A DNA stretch of 64,000 bases from Nonomuraea coxensis DSM 45129 (GCF_019397265.1 NZ_CP068985.1:6564001-6628000), one strand, 5' to 3'; positions 7,528 through 17,533 are shown, numbered from the stretch's first letter. Translations and numbers: made by a program. Notes: generated by a model not told the origin, from the letters alone.

Positions 7528-10500
7528 TCATGACGTGAGCTTGTCCATCGCCTTGGTGATGCGCTTCTCGCTGATCGGCGTGGGAGTGCCCAGGGTCTGG
7601 GCGAAGAAGCTGACCCTCAGCTCCTCGATCATCCAGCGGATCTCCGTCACGTCAGGGTCACCGCGCCGCGCCGGCGGCAGCTTGTCCAGCAGGTCGTGGT
7701 AGTCGTCCTCGACCTTGTGCACCCGGTCCATCCACTCCTGGTCGCGCCACGGGTCCTCGGGCAGCTTGGTGAGGCGGCGCTCGGCGGCGCGGATGTAGCG
7801 GAGCAGGTCGGACAGGCGGCGGTGGCCGGTCGCCGTGACGAACCCCTTGTAGATCAGGTGCTTGAGCTGGTCGCGGAGGTCGTCGGTGGCGGCGCTCGGA
7901 CGCAGGGCGTCGAGGCGGGCCGCCGCCTCGTGCCAGACGGCCAGGATCTGCTCCACCTTCGCCAGCACCCCGGCCGCCGTGTCGTGCAGGTCGGCGCGCA
8001 CGTGCTGGTAGAGGCGGTCGAAGGCGACCGGGTCCCAGGCGGGGCCGCCGGCCTCCTCCATGAGCTGGTCGACGGCCGCGTTGACCACGTCGTCGAAGAG
8101 CGCGACCGCGCCGCCGTGCGGGCTGCGCGACAGCGCCAGCTTGGCCTGGTTGCTCAGGCCGGCCAGCAGGGACTTGGCCGGGTTGGTGACGTTGAGCAGG
8201 AGCAGGCGGCGCACGCCCGGCCAGTGGGCGCGGCGCTGCTCGGCCTCGGTCTCGAAGATCTTGACGGAGACGGAGTCGCCGGCGTCCACGAGCGCCGGGT
8301 AGCCCTTCATCCTGCCCTGCTCGAACACCCGCGGCAGGCTGCCGAAACTCCAGGTGCGCAGGCCCGTCCGCTCCAGGTCGTCGCCGGCCTCGGCGAGCGT
8401 CTGACGCAGCCGCGGCGCGAGGCGGCGCTTGAGCGCGTCGAGGTCCTTGTCCTCGGCCAGCGTGCGCTTGCGCTCGTCGATCACCCGGTACGTGATCCGC
8501 AGATGGTCGGGGATCTGGTCGAGCTGCCAGGCCTCGCGCGGCACCCGGACGCCGGTCAGGCGCAGCAGCTCGCGCTCCACGGCGGCCAGCAGCGGCTCGC
8601 CCCCCGGCCGGACCGCGGCCAGCACCTGCTTGGCGTAGTTGGGCGCGGGCACGAAGTTGCGGCGCAGGTTCTTCGGCAGGGAGCGGATCAGCGCCGTGAT
8701 CAGCTCCTCGCGCAGGCCGGGGATCTGCCAGTCGAAGCCGTCGGAGCCGACCTGGTTGAGCACCTGGAGCGGCACGTGCACGGTGACGCCGTCGGCGTCG
8801 GCCCCCGGCTCGAACTGGTAGGTCAGCCGCATCCGCTGGCCGAGCTGCTTCCAGGTGTCGGGGTAGTCGCGGGCGCTGACGTCGGCGCCCTCGTTGACCA
8901 GCATCTCCGGCGAGAACGTGAGCAGGTCGGGCGTCTGCTGCCTGGCCGTCTTCCACCAGGAGTCGAAGTGCCGGGCCGAGACCACGTCGGCGGGGACGCG
9001 CTGGTCGTAGAAGTCGAACAGGGCCTCGTCGCCCACCATGATGTCGCGCCGGCGGGCGCGGTTCTCCAGCTCCTCGACCTCGCCGAGCAGCTTGCGGTTG
9101 TCCTTGAGGAAGCGGTGGTGGGTGTCCCAGTCGCCCTCGACCAGGGCGTGCCGGATGAACAGCTCGCGGCACAGGTCGGGGTCGATGCGGCCGTAGTTGA
9201 CCTTGCGGCCGACGACGAGGGGCACGCCGTAGAGCGTGACCTTCTCCAGGGCGATGACCGCGCCCTGGTTCTTCTCCCAGTGGGGCTCGGAGTAGGTGCG
9301 TTTGACCAGGTGCTGGGCGAGGGGTTCGACCCAGGCGGGCTCGATCTTGGCGTTGACCCGCGCCCAGAGCCTGGAGGTCTCGACGAGCTCCGCCGACATG
9401 ATCCACTGCGGCTGCTTCTTGGCGAGGGAGGAGCCGGGGAAGATGGCGAAGCGGGCGTTGCGGGCGCCGAGGTATTCCTGGATCGGCCGCCGGCCGCCCT
9501 CGGCCGGGCGCTGCTTGTCGAGCACGTCCTTGACGCCGATGTGCGACAGCAGCCCGACCAGCAGCGACACGTGCACGTGGTAGGGGTCGGCGGGTGCGCT
9601 GTCGGGCTGGACCCCGAGCGACTGGCGGAGCTGGCTGTAGATGTCCTGCCACTCCCGGACGCGCAGGTAATTGAGGAACTCGGCCTTGCACAGCCGGCGG
9701 AACGCGCTGGAGGACAGCTCCCGCTGCTTGTCGCGCAGGTAGTTCCACAGGTTGAGGTGGGCCATGAAGTCGGAGTCGGGGTCGGCGAAGCGGCGGTGCT
9801 TCTCGTCGGCCTGCTGCTGCTTGTCGGCGGGCCGCTCGCGCGGGTCCTGGATGGACAGGGCGGCGGCGATGACCATGACCTCGCGCAGGCAGCCGTTCTT
9901 CTCCGCCTCCAGCACCATGCGGCCGAGCCGCGGGTCGACCGGCAGGGTGGCGAGCTTGCGGCCGATCGGCGTGAGCCGGCCCTGCGCGTCGAAGGCGCCC
10001 AGCTCGTGCAGCAGGTTGACGCCGTCCTTGACCTGGCGGCGGTCCGGCGGCTCGACGAACGGGAACGCCTCGATGTCGCCGAGCCCGATCGCGGTCATCT
10101 GCAGGATGACCGAGGCCAGGTTGGTCCGCAGGATCTCGGGGTCGGTGAACTCGGGCCGGCTGAGGAAGTCCTCCTCCTCGTACAGCCGGACGCAGATGCC
10201 GTCGGAGGTGCGGCCCGAGCGGCCCTTGCGCTGGTTGGCGCTCGCCTGCGAGATGGGCTCGATGGGCAGGCGCTGGACCTTGGTGCGGTGGCTGTAGCGG
10301 GAGATGCGGGCGAAGCCGGGGTCCACGACGTATTTGATGCCGGGGACGGTGAGCGAGGTCTCGGCCACGTTGGTGGCGAGGACGATGCGGCGGCCGGTGT
10401 GCGACTGGAAGACGCGGTGCTGCTCGGCGGCGCTGAGCCGGGCGTAGAGCGGCAGGATCTCGGTGTTGCGGAACTCGGCCTTGGCGAGGGCGTCGGCGGC

Positions 10501-11403
10501 GTCGCGGATCTCCCGCTCGCCGGACAGGAACACGAGGATATCGCCCGGCCCCTCGGCGACCAGCTCGCGGCAGGCGTTGACGATGCCCTGGGTCTGGTCG
10601 TCGTCGTCCTCCAGCGGCCGGTAGCGCACCTCGACCGGGTAGGTGCGGCCGGAGACCTCGATGATCGGCGCGTCGCCGAAGTGCCGGGAGAAGCGCTCGG
10701 GGTCGATGGTGGCGCTGGTGATGATGACCTTGAGGTCGGGGCGCTCGGGCAGGAGCTGCTTGAGGTAGCCGAGGATGAAGTCGATGTTGAGGCTGCGCTC
10801 GTGGGCCTCGTCGATGATCAGGGTGTCGTACTGGTCGAGCAGGCGGTCGTTCTGCAGCTCGGCCAGCAGGATGCCGTCGGTCATCAGCTTGACGAGGGTG
10901 CGCTCGCTCGCCTGGTCGGTGAAGCGCACCTTGTAGCCGACGACCTCGCCGAGGCCGGTGCCGAGCTCCTCGGCGACGCGCTCGGCGACCGTGCGGGCGG
11001 CGATGCGGCGGGGCTGGGTGTGGCCGATCAGGCCGCGTACGCCGCGCCCCAGCTCCAGGCAGATCTTCGGGATCTGGGTCGTCTTGCCGGACCCGGTCTC
11101 GCCGGCGATGATCACGACCTGGTGGTCGCGGATCGCGGCGAGGATGTCGTCCTTGCGCTGCGAGACCGGAAGCTGCTCCGGATAGCTGATGACGGGCACG
11201 GCCGCGCGGCGGCGTTCGAGACGCCGCTCGGCGCGTTCGACGTCGGCCAGGATCTCGGCGACGATCTTGTCGCGGGTGTCGCGGGAGCGGATCCTGCGCA
11301 TGCCGTCGAGCCTGCGCCGCAGCCGCCGCTGGTCGCGCGGCATGAGCTCGGGCAGGCGGGACTGGAGGTCGGCGAGCGGAGAGGACAAGGAAGGCGTTCC
11401 CAT
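7528..11403 (-). CDS. hrpA: ATP-dependent RNA helicase HrpA
   Basis: A 1291-residue DEAH-box helicase of full HrpA length. Walker A is GETGSGKTTQ at 101-110, the DEAH box is LIIDEAHERS, followed by SAT (TSATID), then GRSGRT in motif VI. The HA2 winged-helix and OB-fold domains follow, and the long C-terminal DUF3418 region is characteristic of bacterial HrpA. It remodels RNA or ribonucleoprotein complexes in the cytoplasm. The ATG at 11403 has only a weak ribosome site. The polyphosphate glucokinase gene lies upstream on the same strand, 99 bases away, so cotranscription is possible. Confidence 0.95.
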   Translation of the reverse strand: MGTPSLSSPLADLQSRLPELMPRDQRRLRRRLDGMRRIRSRDTRDKIVAEILADVERAERRLERRRAAVPVISYPEQLPVSQRKDDILAAIRDHQVVIIAGETGSGKTTQIPKICLELGRGVRGLIGHTQPRRIAARTVAERVAEELGTGLGEVVGYKVRFTDQASERTLVKLMTDGILLAELQNDRLLDQYDTLIIDEAHERSLNIDFILGYLKQLLPERPDLKVIITSATIDPERFSRHFGDAPIIEVSGRTYPVEVRYRPLEDDDDQTQGIVNACRELVAEGPGDILVFLSGEREIRDAADALAKAEFRNTEILPLYARLSAAEQHRVFQSHTGRRIVLATNVAETSLTVPGIKYVVDPGFARISRYSHRTKVQRLPIEPISQASANQRKGRSGRTSDGICVRLYEEEDFLSRPEFTDPEILRTNLASVILQMTAIGLGDIEAFPFVEPPDRRQVKDGVNLLHELGAFDAQGRLTPIGRKLATLPVDPRLGRMVLEAEKNGCLREVMVIAAALSIQDPRERPADKQQQADEKHRRFADPDSDFMAHLNLWNYLRDKQRELSSSAFRRLCKAEFLNYLRVREWQDIYSQLRQSLGVQPDSAPADPYHVHVSLLVGLLSHIGVKDVLDKQRPAEGGRRPIQEYLGARNARFAIFPGSSLAKKQPQWIMSAELVETSRLWARVNAKIEPAWVEPLAQHLVKRTYSEPHWEKNQGAVIALEKVTLYGVPLVVGRKVNYGRIDPDLCRELFIRHALVEGDWDTHHRFLKDNRKLLGEVEELENRARRRDIMVGDEALFDFYDQRVPADVVSARHFDSWWKTARQQTPDLLTFSPEMLVNEGADVSARDYPDTWKQLGQRMRLTYQFEPGADADGVTVHVPLQVLNQVGSDGFDWQIPGLREELITALIRSLPKNLRRNFVPAPNYAKQVLAAVRPGGEPLLAAVERELLRLTGVRVPREAWQLDQIPDHLRITYRVIDERKRTLAEDKDLDALKRRLAPRLRQTLAEAGDDLERTGLRTWSFGSLPRVFEQGRMKGYPALVDAGDSVSVKIFETEAEQRRAHWPGVRRLLLLNVTNPAKSLLAGLSNQAKLALSRSPHGGAVALFDDVVNAAVDQLMEEAGGPAWDPVAFDRLYQHVRADLHDTAAGVLAKVEQILAVWHEAAARLDALRPSAATDDLRDQLKHLIYKGFVTATGHRRLSDLLRYIRAAERRLTKLPEDPWRDQEWMDRVHKVEDDYHDLLDKLPPARRGDPDVTEIRWMIEELRVSFFAQTLGTPTPISEKRITKAMDKLTS

Positions 11404-11502
11404 ACTGCTTCAAGGATATTTGAGCCCCGCAGGAGCGCGGCCAACGGCCCATCGTGCCTCACCGCCCGCGGCAGGCGCATCCCAATATCGGCAGGTCACC
11501 GG

Positions 11503-12219
11503 TCAGGGGCGGGCGGCCAGGGCCGCGCCGATGATGCCGGCCTCGTTCTGCAGCCCGGCGGGCACCACGCGGGTGCGCAGCGTGACGTGCGGCAGGAACT
11601 TCTCGGCCTTCTTGCTGACGCCCCCGCCGATCACGATGAGCGACGGCGAGAACAGCATCTCCACGTGCTCCAGGTATTCCTGGACCCGCTCGGCCCACTT
11701 CTCCCAGCTCAGGTCGTGCTCCTCGCGGGCCCGGGAGGAGGCCCGGTGCTCGGCGTCCTTGCCGTGGAGCTGCAGGTGCCCCAGCTCGGTGTTGGGCACC
11801 AGCACGCCGTCGCGGAACAGGGCGCTGCCGATGCCGGTCCCGAAGGTCAGCATGAGCACGGTGCCCCGCTCCCCGCGCCCACGGCCGAACACCATCTCGG
11901 CCACGCCGGCCGCGTCGGCGTCGTTGAGCACGCTCGCCCCGCCGAACAGCGCCGCCGCGTCCACCCCGATCCACGACCGGTCGACGTTGGCGGCCGTGCG
12001 CACCACGCCGTCCGTGACCACGCCGGGGAAGGTCACCCCGACCGGCCCGGACCAGGCGAAATGCTCCCGGATCTCGCGTACGGCGACCGCGACCGCGTCG
12101 GGGCGCGACGGCTCCGGGGTGGGGATCCTCAGGCGCTCCTCGGTCAGCTCGCCGGCCTCGGTGTCCACGGGGGCGCCCTTGATCCCCGAACCGCCGATGT
12201 CGATGCCCAGCACGTTCAT
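11503..12219 (-). CDS. ppgK: Polyphosphate glucokinase
   Basis: A 238-residue ROK-fold kinase that phosphorylates glucose with inorganic polyphosphate or ATP. The N-terminal phosphate-binding motif is [15 protein letters not shown], followed by TFPGVV, then NDADAAG (catalytic aspartate in the ROK family), then [11 protein letters not shown]. It lacks the CxCGxxGC zinc motif of ordinary ROK kinases, as PpgK proteins do. The start at 12219 is chosen because it precedes the phosphate-binding motif directly and has a GGAAGGG site upstream. The length is slightly below the usual 250-260 residues but complete. Confidence 0.92.
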   Translation of the reverse strand: MNVLGIDIGGSGIKGAPVDTEAGELTEERLRIPTPEPSRPDAVAVAVREIREHFAWSGPVGVTFPGVVTDGVVRTAANVDRSWIGVDAAALFGGASVLNDADAAGVAEMVFGRGRGERGTVLMLTFGTGIGSALFRDGVLVPNTELGHLQLHGKDAEHRASSRAREEHDLSWEKWAERVQEYLEHVEMLFSPSLIVIGGGVSKKAEKFLPHVTLRTRVVPAGLQNEAGIIGAALAARP

Positions 12220-12343
12220 GCCTGTCCCTTCCCCGATCTGACGCGGTCGAATGCGTCTGACGATTTTTCCCCGCGACGGAACCTGAACCTGCCTCCGCCC
12301 GTCCACGTACCTCCCGTCACAAGCGCTAACTAGGAGGCAACGG

Positions 12344-13492
12344 ATGCGGCCACGCATCATCACACTCTGCGCTGTTGCGGTCGTCTTGGGAGCGACTCTC
12401 ACCACTCCCGCACACGCCACCACCAGGACTCGTTTCGACGTCATCAACCTTGTGTCGGACGTCCAGGGCAAAGCCCCGGTCACCGACGCCAAGGTCGTCA
12501 ACCCGTGGGGCCTGGCCATGGGCAAGACACTGTGGGTCTCCAACACGGGCACGGGCACCGCCACGGTCTACTCCGGCACCGGGAAGAAGGAGCAGACCGA
12601 GGTGTGGATCCCGGGCGGAGCACCCACCGGCCAGGTCTTCAACCCCGGCAGCGGCTTCACCGTCAAGGGCAAGCCCGCCACGTTCATCTTCTCCAGCCCG
12701 AGCGGCGCCATCACCGGCTGGAACGCCGAGGTGGACCCGAAGAACGCCGTCATCGCCGCGTTCACCCGGGGCGCCGACTACAAGGGGCTGGAGCTCGTCC
12801 AGACCGAGGACGACGCCTTCCTGCTGGCCGCCGACTTCGCCGGTGGCCGCATCCACGCCTTCGACCAGGACTTCCGGCGCATCCGCCTGTCGCGCTGGCA
12901 GTTCAGGGACCCGGGGGTGCCGGGCAACTACCACGCCTACAACGTGGCGGTGGCCAACGGCAACATCTGGGTGTCGTACGCGCTGCGTGACCCGTCCACC
13001 GGCAAGCCGGTCTTCGGCAACGGCAAGGGCTTCGTGAGCCGCTTCAACGCCTCCGGCCGCGTCACCGGCCGCATCTCCCGCGTCGGGCTGAACGCCCCCT
13101 GGGGCATCACCGCCGCGCCCAGGGGCTGGGGCCAGTACGCCGGCGCGCTGCTCGTCGGCAACTTCGGCGACGGCACCGTGCACGCCTACAAGCGCAGCCG
13201 TCACCTCGGCGCGCTGACCACGGCGAACGGCCGGCCGATCGTGCTGCCGGGGCTGTGGGACCTGGAGCCGGGCACCGCGGCCACCGGCGGCGAGCGCTCC
13301 CTGTGGTTCTCCGCGGGCATCGACGGCACCAAGCACGGCCTGATCGGCGTCATCACCCCGCAGGGCGTGAAGCCGACCTCCACCGGCGCGGCGGCCAACC
13401 CGCCCGCCTCCCCCAGGCACCCCTCGGGGCACAAAACGAGCGCCCCCGCCACCACCTCGCCGTCCTCCCAGAACCCGTACGGCGGGTACTAG
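12344..13492 (+). CDS. Secreted TIGR03118 family protein
   Basis: A 382-residue exported protein. A signal peptide covers residues 1-25 and ends at PAHA. The mature part starts with a block around VINLVSD and VVNPWGLA, followed by [12 protein letters not shown], the signature of TIGR03118 proteins, which are thought to be beta-propellers. The C-terminal 40 residues are rich in Pro, Ser and Thr and look disordered. The ATG is supported by AGGAGG six bases upstream. The function is unknown. It converges with the HAD gene at 13647 across a double hairpin. Confidence 0.85.
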   Translation: MRPRIITLCAVAVVLGATLTTPAHATTRTRFDVINLVSDVQGKAPVTDAKVVNPWGLAMGKTLWVSNTGTGTATVYSGTGKKEQTEVWIPGGAPTGQVFNPGSGFTVKGKPATFIFSSPSGAITGWNAEVDPKNAVIAAFTRGADYKGLELVQTEDDAFLLAADFAGGRIHAFDQDFRRIRLSRWQFRDPGVPGNYHAYNVAVANGNIWVSYALRDPSTGKPVFGNGKGFVSRFNASGRVTGRISRVGLNAPWGITAAPRGWGQYAGALLVGNFGDGTVHAYKRSRHLGALTTANGRPIVLPGLWDLEPGTAATGGERSLWFSAGIDGTKHGLIGVITPQGVKPTSTGAAANPPASPRHPSGHKTSAPATTSPSSQNPYGGY

Positions 13493-13507
13493 GCCGGCGC
13501 TCCCGCG

Positions 13508-13579
13508 CCGCCGTCCCCGGCGGGCTGCTCTGCCCGGCGAGGAGCGCAGCTCGCCGGGGCAGCGAGCCGGGGACGGCGG
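13508..13579. terminator. Large nested hairpin between convergent genes
   Basis: CCGCCGTCCCCGGC (13508-13521) pairs perfectly with GCCGGGGACGGCGG (13566-13579). Inside it, TGCCCGGCGAG (13531-13541) pairs with CTCGCCGGGGCA with one bulge. The cruciform lies 16 bases after the TIGR03118 stop and serves both strands. Confidence 0.75.
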
Positions 13580-13590
13580 TCCCGCAGGCG

Positions 13591-13624
13591 TTTCCGGCGC
13601 GGCCGGCGCGAGCCGCGCCGGAAA
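13591..13624. terminator. Second bidirectional terminator hairpin
   Basis: TTTCCGGCGCGGC (13591-13603) and GCCGCGCCGGAAA (13612-13624) are perfect 13-base arms around an 8-base loop. The AAA/TTT flanks give a short U-run on either strand. It ends 22 bases before the stop of the minus-strand HAD gene. Confidence 0.75.
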
Positions 13625-13646
13625 CAACCCCCGCCGGGGTAAGAGG

Positions 13647-14243
13647 TCAGAACGCCCCGGCGAGCACGGCCGCCAGGTCGGCCGCCGTGCGGAAGTGCAC
13701 GCCGGTCATGCCGAGGGCCGTCGCGGCCTCGACGTTCGGCAGCCGGTCGTCGACGAACAGGCAGCGCTCCGGCGGCACGCCGGCCCGCTCGGCGGCGATC
13801 TCGTAGATGCGCGGGTCGGGCTTGGCCACCCGCACCCGGTAGCTGCTGACCAGGTCGTCGGCGAAGTGGCGGAGGCCGAGCCGGTCGAGGTGCTCCTCCA
13901 CGGTGTCCATGGCGTTGGTCACGAGGATCACGGGGACGTGCCGCTGCGCGCTCGCCAGTAGCGCCCTGACCTCCTCGTCGACGAAGAACGGCACCTCCAG
14001 GAACTCGGCGACCGCCGACCGGGCCGCCTCTCCCCCGCCGAGCGCGGCGACGACGGACTCCGCCCACTCCGCCTCGGTGGCGAGGCCCAGCGTGGGCGGC
14101 CCGATGAGGGCGGGGTCGAAGGCCGTCTTCCGCAACGGCAGGCCGTAACGGGCCTCGATCTCGGCCTGGACCCCGTGGTCGAACTGGCGCAGCACACCGT
14201 CAAGGTCCGACAGGACCGCATCAAACCGGATCACAGCCCTCAT
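13647..14243 (-). CDS. HAD-superfamily hydrolase
   Basis: A 198-residue HAD hydrolase of the haloacid dehalogenase/beta-phosphoglucomutase type. Motif I is VLSDLDGVL near residue 10. A cap domain spans about residues 20-85. Motif II is ILVTNAMDT, motif III contains the lysine in VRVAKPDPRIYE, and motif IV is CLFVDDRLPNVEAA. All catalytic residues are present. The ATG at 14243 places motif I at the usual distance; upstream in-frame codons overlap the divergent promoter region. The substrate is unknown. Confidence 0.88.
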   Translation of the reverse strand: MRAVIRFDAVLSDLDGVLRQFDHGVQAEIEARYGLPLRKTAFDPALIGPPTLGLATEAEWAESVVAALGGGEAARSAVAEFLEVPFFVDEEVRALLASAQRHVPVILVTNAMDTVEEHLDRLGLRHFADDLVSSYRVRVAKPDPRIYEIAAERAGVPPERCLFVDDRLPNVEAATALGMTGVHFRTAADLAAVLAGAF

Positions 14244-14341
14244 TGTCGCAGCTCGCGCCTTTCCCTTACCACCGGAAGGTGCCTGAGCGATCGTCGGCAC
14301 TACCATCTCCGAGACAGGATTCGGTATCGGAACGGTAGGGC

Positions 14342-15160
14342 ATGAACGATCACCGGCTGCCACGTGAGCTGTGCCGGCTGTTCCCCGACGGCGGCAGGGG
14401 ACGGGGCCTCGGCGCGCCGCTGCCTCCGGGCGAGCTCGTCTGGCCCGATCCCGGTTACACGGGGCAGGGCGAGGCGTCGACGCCCGCGTTCTGGATGAGC
14501 TCCGAGCCGGTCGCCGGCGAGGACTGGGCGCTCATGCGCGCGTGGCATCCGCGCAGCGGGCTGTGGCCGCTGCTGCTGGACGAGTCCACGCAGCCGTGGG
14601 CGGTGGGGCAGGTCGTCCCCGACGATCCCCGGCAGGTCGACCACTTCACCGCCGAGGGCTTCATGGCCGAGGTGTGGCAGGAGTGGGTGGCGCGGATGCC
14701 GGCGGACGCGCTGGAGGAGCTGGAGCCGTACGGCGCGATCTGTCCTGGCCCGGCGCCGCCGGGCGTGCTCAGGGCCGATCCCGAGGCGGTCGCCGACTGG
14801 TACGCGGGCCGGCTCGCCGCGCGGAGCCTGCCGCTCGGCCTGGTCGCCGCGGCGCGGGGGGCGGACGCGCTGGCCGTCATGGGCTGGCAGGGGGCGCTGC
14901 ACCACAACGAGTGGATGGTGCCGATGGCGGCGGTCGTGCGGAGCTGGGAGGAGCGGTTCGGGGCTCGGGTGGTGGGCGTGGGCTTCAACACGCTCGACCT
15001 GAGCGTGGCGGCTCCACCGGTGGATCCGGAGCACGCGCTGCACGTGGCGGCCGAGCACTGGGCGTTCTGCCCGGACAACGTCGTGCAGGGCGCCGGCGAC
15101 CTGCGGGGGTACGCCGAGCAGATCATCGGCGGCCACACGTGGTCGTTCTGGTGGGACTGA
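14342..15160 (+). CDS. DUF4253 domain-containing protein
   Basis: A 272-residue soluble protein. The C-terminal 110 residues carry the DUF4253 features: ADALAVMGWQGALHHN, then VVRSWEERFGARVVGVGFNTLDLSV, then EHWAFCPDNV and a final tryptophan-rich end. The N-terminal half is divergent and rich in Trp and Pro. Many DUF4253 proteins resemble SUKH-type immunity proteins in size and Trp-rich style, but the function is not established. No toxin gene is adjacent. GTAGGG precedes the ATG. The gene converges with the methyltransferase at 15167, six bases from stop to stop. Confidence 0.8.
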   Translation: MNDHRLPRELCRLFPDGGRGRGLGAPLPPGELVWPDPGYTGQGEASTPAFWMSSEPVAGEDWALMRAWHPRSGLWPLLLDESTQPWAVGQVVPDDPRQVDHFTAEGFMAEVWQEWVARMPADALEELEPYGAICPGPAPPGVLRADPEAVADWYAGRLAARSLPLGLVAAARGADALAVMGWQGALHHNEWMVPMAAVVRSWEERFGARVVGVGFNTLDLSVAAPPVDPEHALHVAAEHWAFCPDNVVQGAGDLRGYAEQIIGGHTWSFWWD

Positions 15161-15166
15161 GACCGC

Positions 15167-16000
15167 TCACGGGATGCGGGCCAGCGCGCCGTAGGTGCCC
15201 GAGGCGCCGGGGTCGTCCAGGCCGGCGGCGTCGTGACCGTCGGGCCGCCACTCCGGGACCCACACCAGCCCGGGATCGACCAGCACCAGGCCGTCCAGCA
15301 GCGCCGCCACCTCCTCCCTGGAGCGGATCGCGTGGCCGGGCAGCGTCATCGCCAGCAGGTCGTGGATGGCGGGCAGCAGTTCGGGCGGCACCGCGTCGAA
15401 CGTGGTCTGCAGCAGCGACAGGTAGCTGCCCTCCGCCACCGCCTGGCGGAGGCGCTTGATCACGTAGTGGAAGTACTCCTCGTCGTTCAGGCTGTGGGTG
15501 GACAGCAGCAGCACCGCCACGGGCCGGTCCCAGTCGAGGAAGGTCCGCATGACGCGGTCGTCGAGGATCTCGTCGATGTCGCGGACGTCGCCCTCGACGA
15601 CGCGGACGAGGTCGGTGACGGGCTCGATGGTCGCCCGCGCCCCGGCCAGCACCATGGGATCGTTCTCCACGTAGACGACGCGGGGCCGGCCGCCCGCGAG
15701 CGCGTCGCGGGCCACGTCGTGCAGCTGCCGCCCGGCGGGCAGCCCGCTGGGCACGCCGCTGCCGACGACGGCGAATTGCTCGACGCCCTCGGCGGCGAGC
15801 CAGCGCACCACACGGCGCACGTGGTGCAGCACCGCCCGCGCGGCATTCGTCGTTATCGGAGCCGCCAGGTCATAACGCCGTACGGCGTCCCGGTCGGCCA
15901 CGAAGTTGTTCTTTCCACCCGCGGCCGCGTCGAGGATACGGGTGGCACTGGCCTGGGTCATCTCCAGCTTCGCCAAGTTTCGGATGGCACGCTGACGCAT
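15167..16000 (-). CDS. S-adenosyl methyltransferase (PF04672 family)
   Basis: A 277-residue protein of the actinobacterial SAM-dependent methyltransferase family PF04672 (formerly DUF574). It has RILDAAAGGKNNFVADRD at residues 21-38, a glycine-containing loop in VVGSGVPSG, the acidic strand end VVYVENDPMVL and the C-terminal YGALARIP. The family is greatly expanded in Streptomyces and Streptosporangiales. Substrates are mostly unknown. The ATG at 16000 is supported by AAAGGGG about nine bases upstream. The 157-base gap before it is A/T-rich compared with the surroundings and must hold its promoter. Confidence 0.88.
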   Translation of the reverse strand: MRQRAIRNLAKLEMTQASATRILDAAAGGKNNFVADRDAVRRYDLAAPITTNAARAVLHHVRRVVRWLAAEGVEQFAVVGSGVPSGLPAGRQLHDVARDALAGGRPRVVYVENDPMVLAGARATIEPVTDLVRVVEGDVRDIDEILDDRVMRTFLDWDRPVAVLLLSTHSLNDEEYFHYVIKRLRQAVAEGSYLSLLQTTFDAVPPELLPAIHDLLAMTLPGHAIRSREEVAALLDGLVLVDPGLVWVPEWRPDGHDAAGLDDPGASGTYGALARIP

Positions 16001-16157
16001 TGAGTGTTGCCCCTTTCCCCTCGCCCACAATCTCGGGAAAAGTTGTCCTTTCGGACCCCACTCGATGACCCAAGCCTTATGATCCCCGCCGCGCGGGAGA
16101 ACACAACACGAAATGCCATTAGTTTTCGGTATATCTGGCTGACCGCCGAGAAAACGA

Positions 16158-17414
16158 TCACTTACCGAGCGAACGCGAAAGCCTTTCGCAATGGGCGCTC
16201 AGCAGCTCGACGGTCTCCTCGCGGGTGGTCGTCGTCACCGACAGCTTGGTGAACGCCTGGTGGTAGGACTCCACCGCGCCGGTGTCGGTGAGCAGCTCGT
16301 CGCGGTCGATGCCGTGGGCGCAGGCGACGTCGGCCTCGAACGCCTCCGCGAAGCGCCAGAGCGTGAAGGGGCCGGTGCGCGGCACGTAGGCGGGGTCGTC
16401 CATCGGCACCACGTGCAGCGAGACGTTGGGCCGCTTGGCCTGGTCCATCAGCGTCTCCAGCTGGCGGAGCTGGATGTGCCTGCCGACGATCGAGCGCAGC
16501 AGCACGCTCTCGTCGATGATCGCCCACAGCACGACGCCGCTGTCGCGGTTGAGCGCCTCCTGGCGGGCCATCACCAGGGCGAGCGCCTCCTCGACGGTCG
16601 GCTGGCCGAGGGTGGCCGGGCCCATCACGGTGACCGCGGCGCGGGCGTATTCCTCGGTCTGCAGCAGCGGCGGCACGAACTGAGTGTGGAAGGTGCGGAT
16701 CAGCGTGGCCCGCCGCTCCAGCGCGTAGGTGGTGGCCAGCCAGACCGGGATGGAGTGCGCGTCGTACCAGGCGGCCTCGCGCTCGCCGCGGGCCAGCGAC
16801 AGGACGTATTCGCGGATCGGCGGCGAGCCGACGCCGAAGAGGGTGAGCAGGCGCTCGACGGTGATCGGCGGCGGCGCGAGCCGGCCCTCCTCGATGGCGG
16901 CGATCGGCGCCGCGCCCTTGCCGAGCGCGGTCTCGACCTGCTCCACCGACAGGTCGGCGGCCAGCCGCAGGCCGTGCAGCCGGCGGCCGAGCGCGCGGCG
17001 CTGCGGGCCGGTCAGCGGGGCGGCGGCCTCGGGGATGCCGTCGGCGGGCTCGGGCTCGTCGGGCAGGCCCTCGGCCCTGCGGGCGAGCTCGACCACGCCG
17101 CGCAGCACGCTCAGCGACGCCTCGGACAGGCCCGAGGCGGACAGGCCGAGCGTGGCGGCGCGCACCTGGAGGTCCTCCACGGCGCCGGACTCCAGGTGGT
17201 CGTCGCCGACCAGCCAGCCCACGCTCACCTGGAGGCAGGAGGCCAGCGCCCGCAGCACCTGGAGCGTCGGGTTGGTCTGTTTGCCCGTGCGGAGCTGGCT
17301 GACGTAGGCGCGGGTGATGGGGATGCCCGCCTCCGTCAGCGTGGAGGCGACCTGCGCGCCGGTGAATCCGCGCTTGGTCAGCGCGAGATCGAGCCGCTCG
17401 GCGAAGTTCGCCAC
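16158..17414 (-). CDS. XRE-family regulator with two HTH domains and DUF5753
   Basis: A 418-residue regulator. The first helix-turn-helix is at about residues 5-70 (VASTLTEAGIPITRAYVSQL). A second, more degenerate one is at about 140-200 (LRLAADLSVEQVETALGKGA). DUF5753 follows from about 210 (REAAWYDAHSIPVWLATTYALE). DUF5753 proteins usually have a single HTH and often pair with a DUF397 protein; none is seen here. The GTG start has GGAGG six bases upstream. It is divergent from the 17645 operon and may control it, an inference from position only. Confidence 0.85.
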   Translation of the reverse strand: MANFAERLDLALTKRGFTGAQVASTLTEAGIPITRAYVSQLRTGKQTNPTLQVLRALASCLQVSVGWLVGDDHLESGAVEDLQVRAATLGLSASGLSEASLSVLRGVVELARRAEGLPDEPEPADGIPEAAAPLTGPQRRALGRRLHGLRLAADLSVEQVETALGKGAAPIAAIEEGRLAPPPITVERLLTLFGVGSPPIREYVLSLARGEREAAWYDAHSIPVWLATTYALERRATLIRTFHTQFVPPLLQTEEYARAAVTVMGPATLGQPTVEEALALVMARQEALNRDSGVVLWAIIDESVLLRSIVGRHIQLRQLETLMDQAKRPNVSLHVVPMDDPAYVPRTGPFTLWRFAEAFEADVACAHGIDRDELLTDTGAVESYHQAFTKLSVTTTTREETVELLSAHCERLSRSLGK

Positions 17415-17533
17415 GGCACACCTCCTACTGCCCGTGAACTTTTCCAGCGTAAGGGACGCGGGGCCCGGTGTCCCCCGCCATGCGGGCTAGCTCTGCCCCG
17501 CGGGTGGGAACCAACTTATGCGGAAACTGCCAG

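Noticed and set aside
7696-12333. A 1545-codon open frame on the plus strand opposite hrpA and ppgK
   Set aside because: It is a G/C-rich antisense shadow: its composition is Val/Gly/Ala/Asp-rich without domains, while both minus-strand genes have complete motifs.
14342-15160. Toxin-immunity pair based on the DUF4253 protein
   Set aside because: No toxin-like gene is adjacent; the neighbours are a HAD hydrolase and a methyltransferase.
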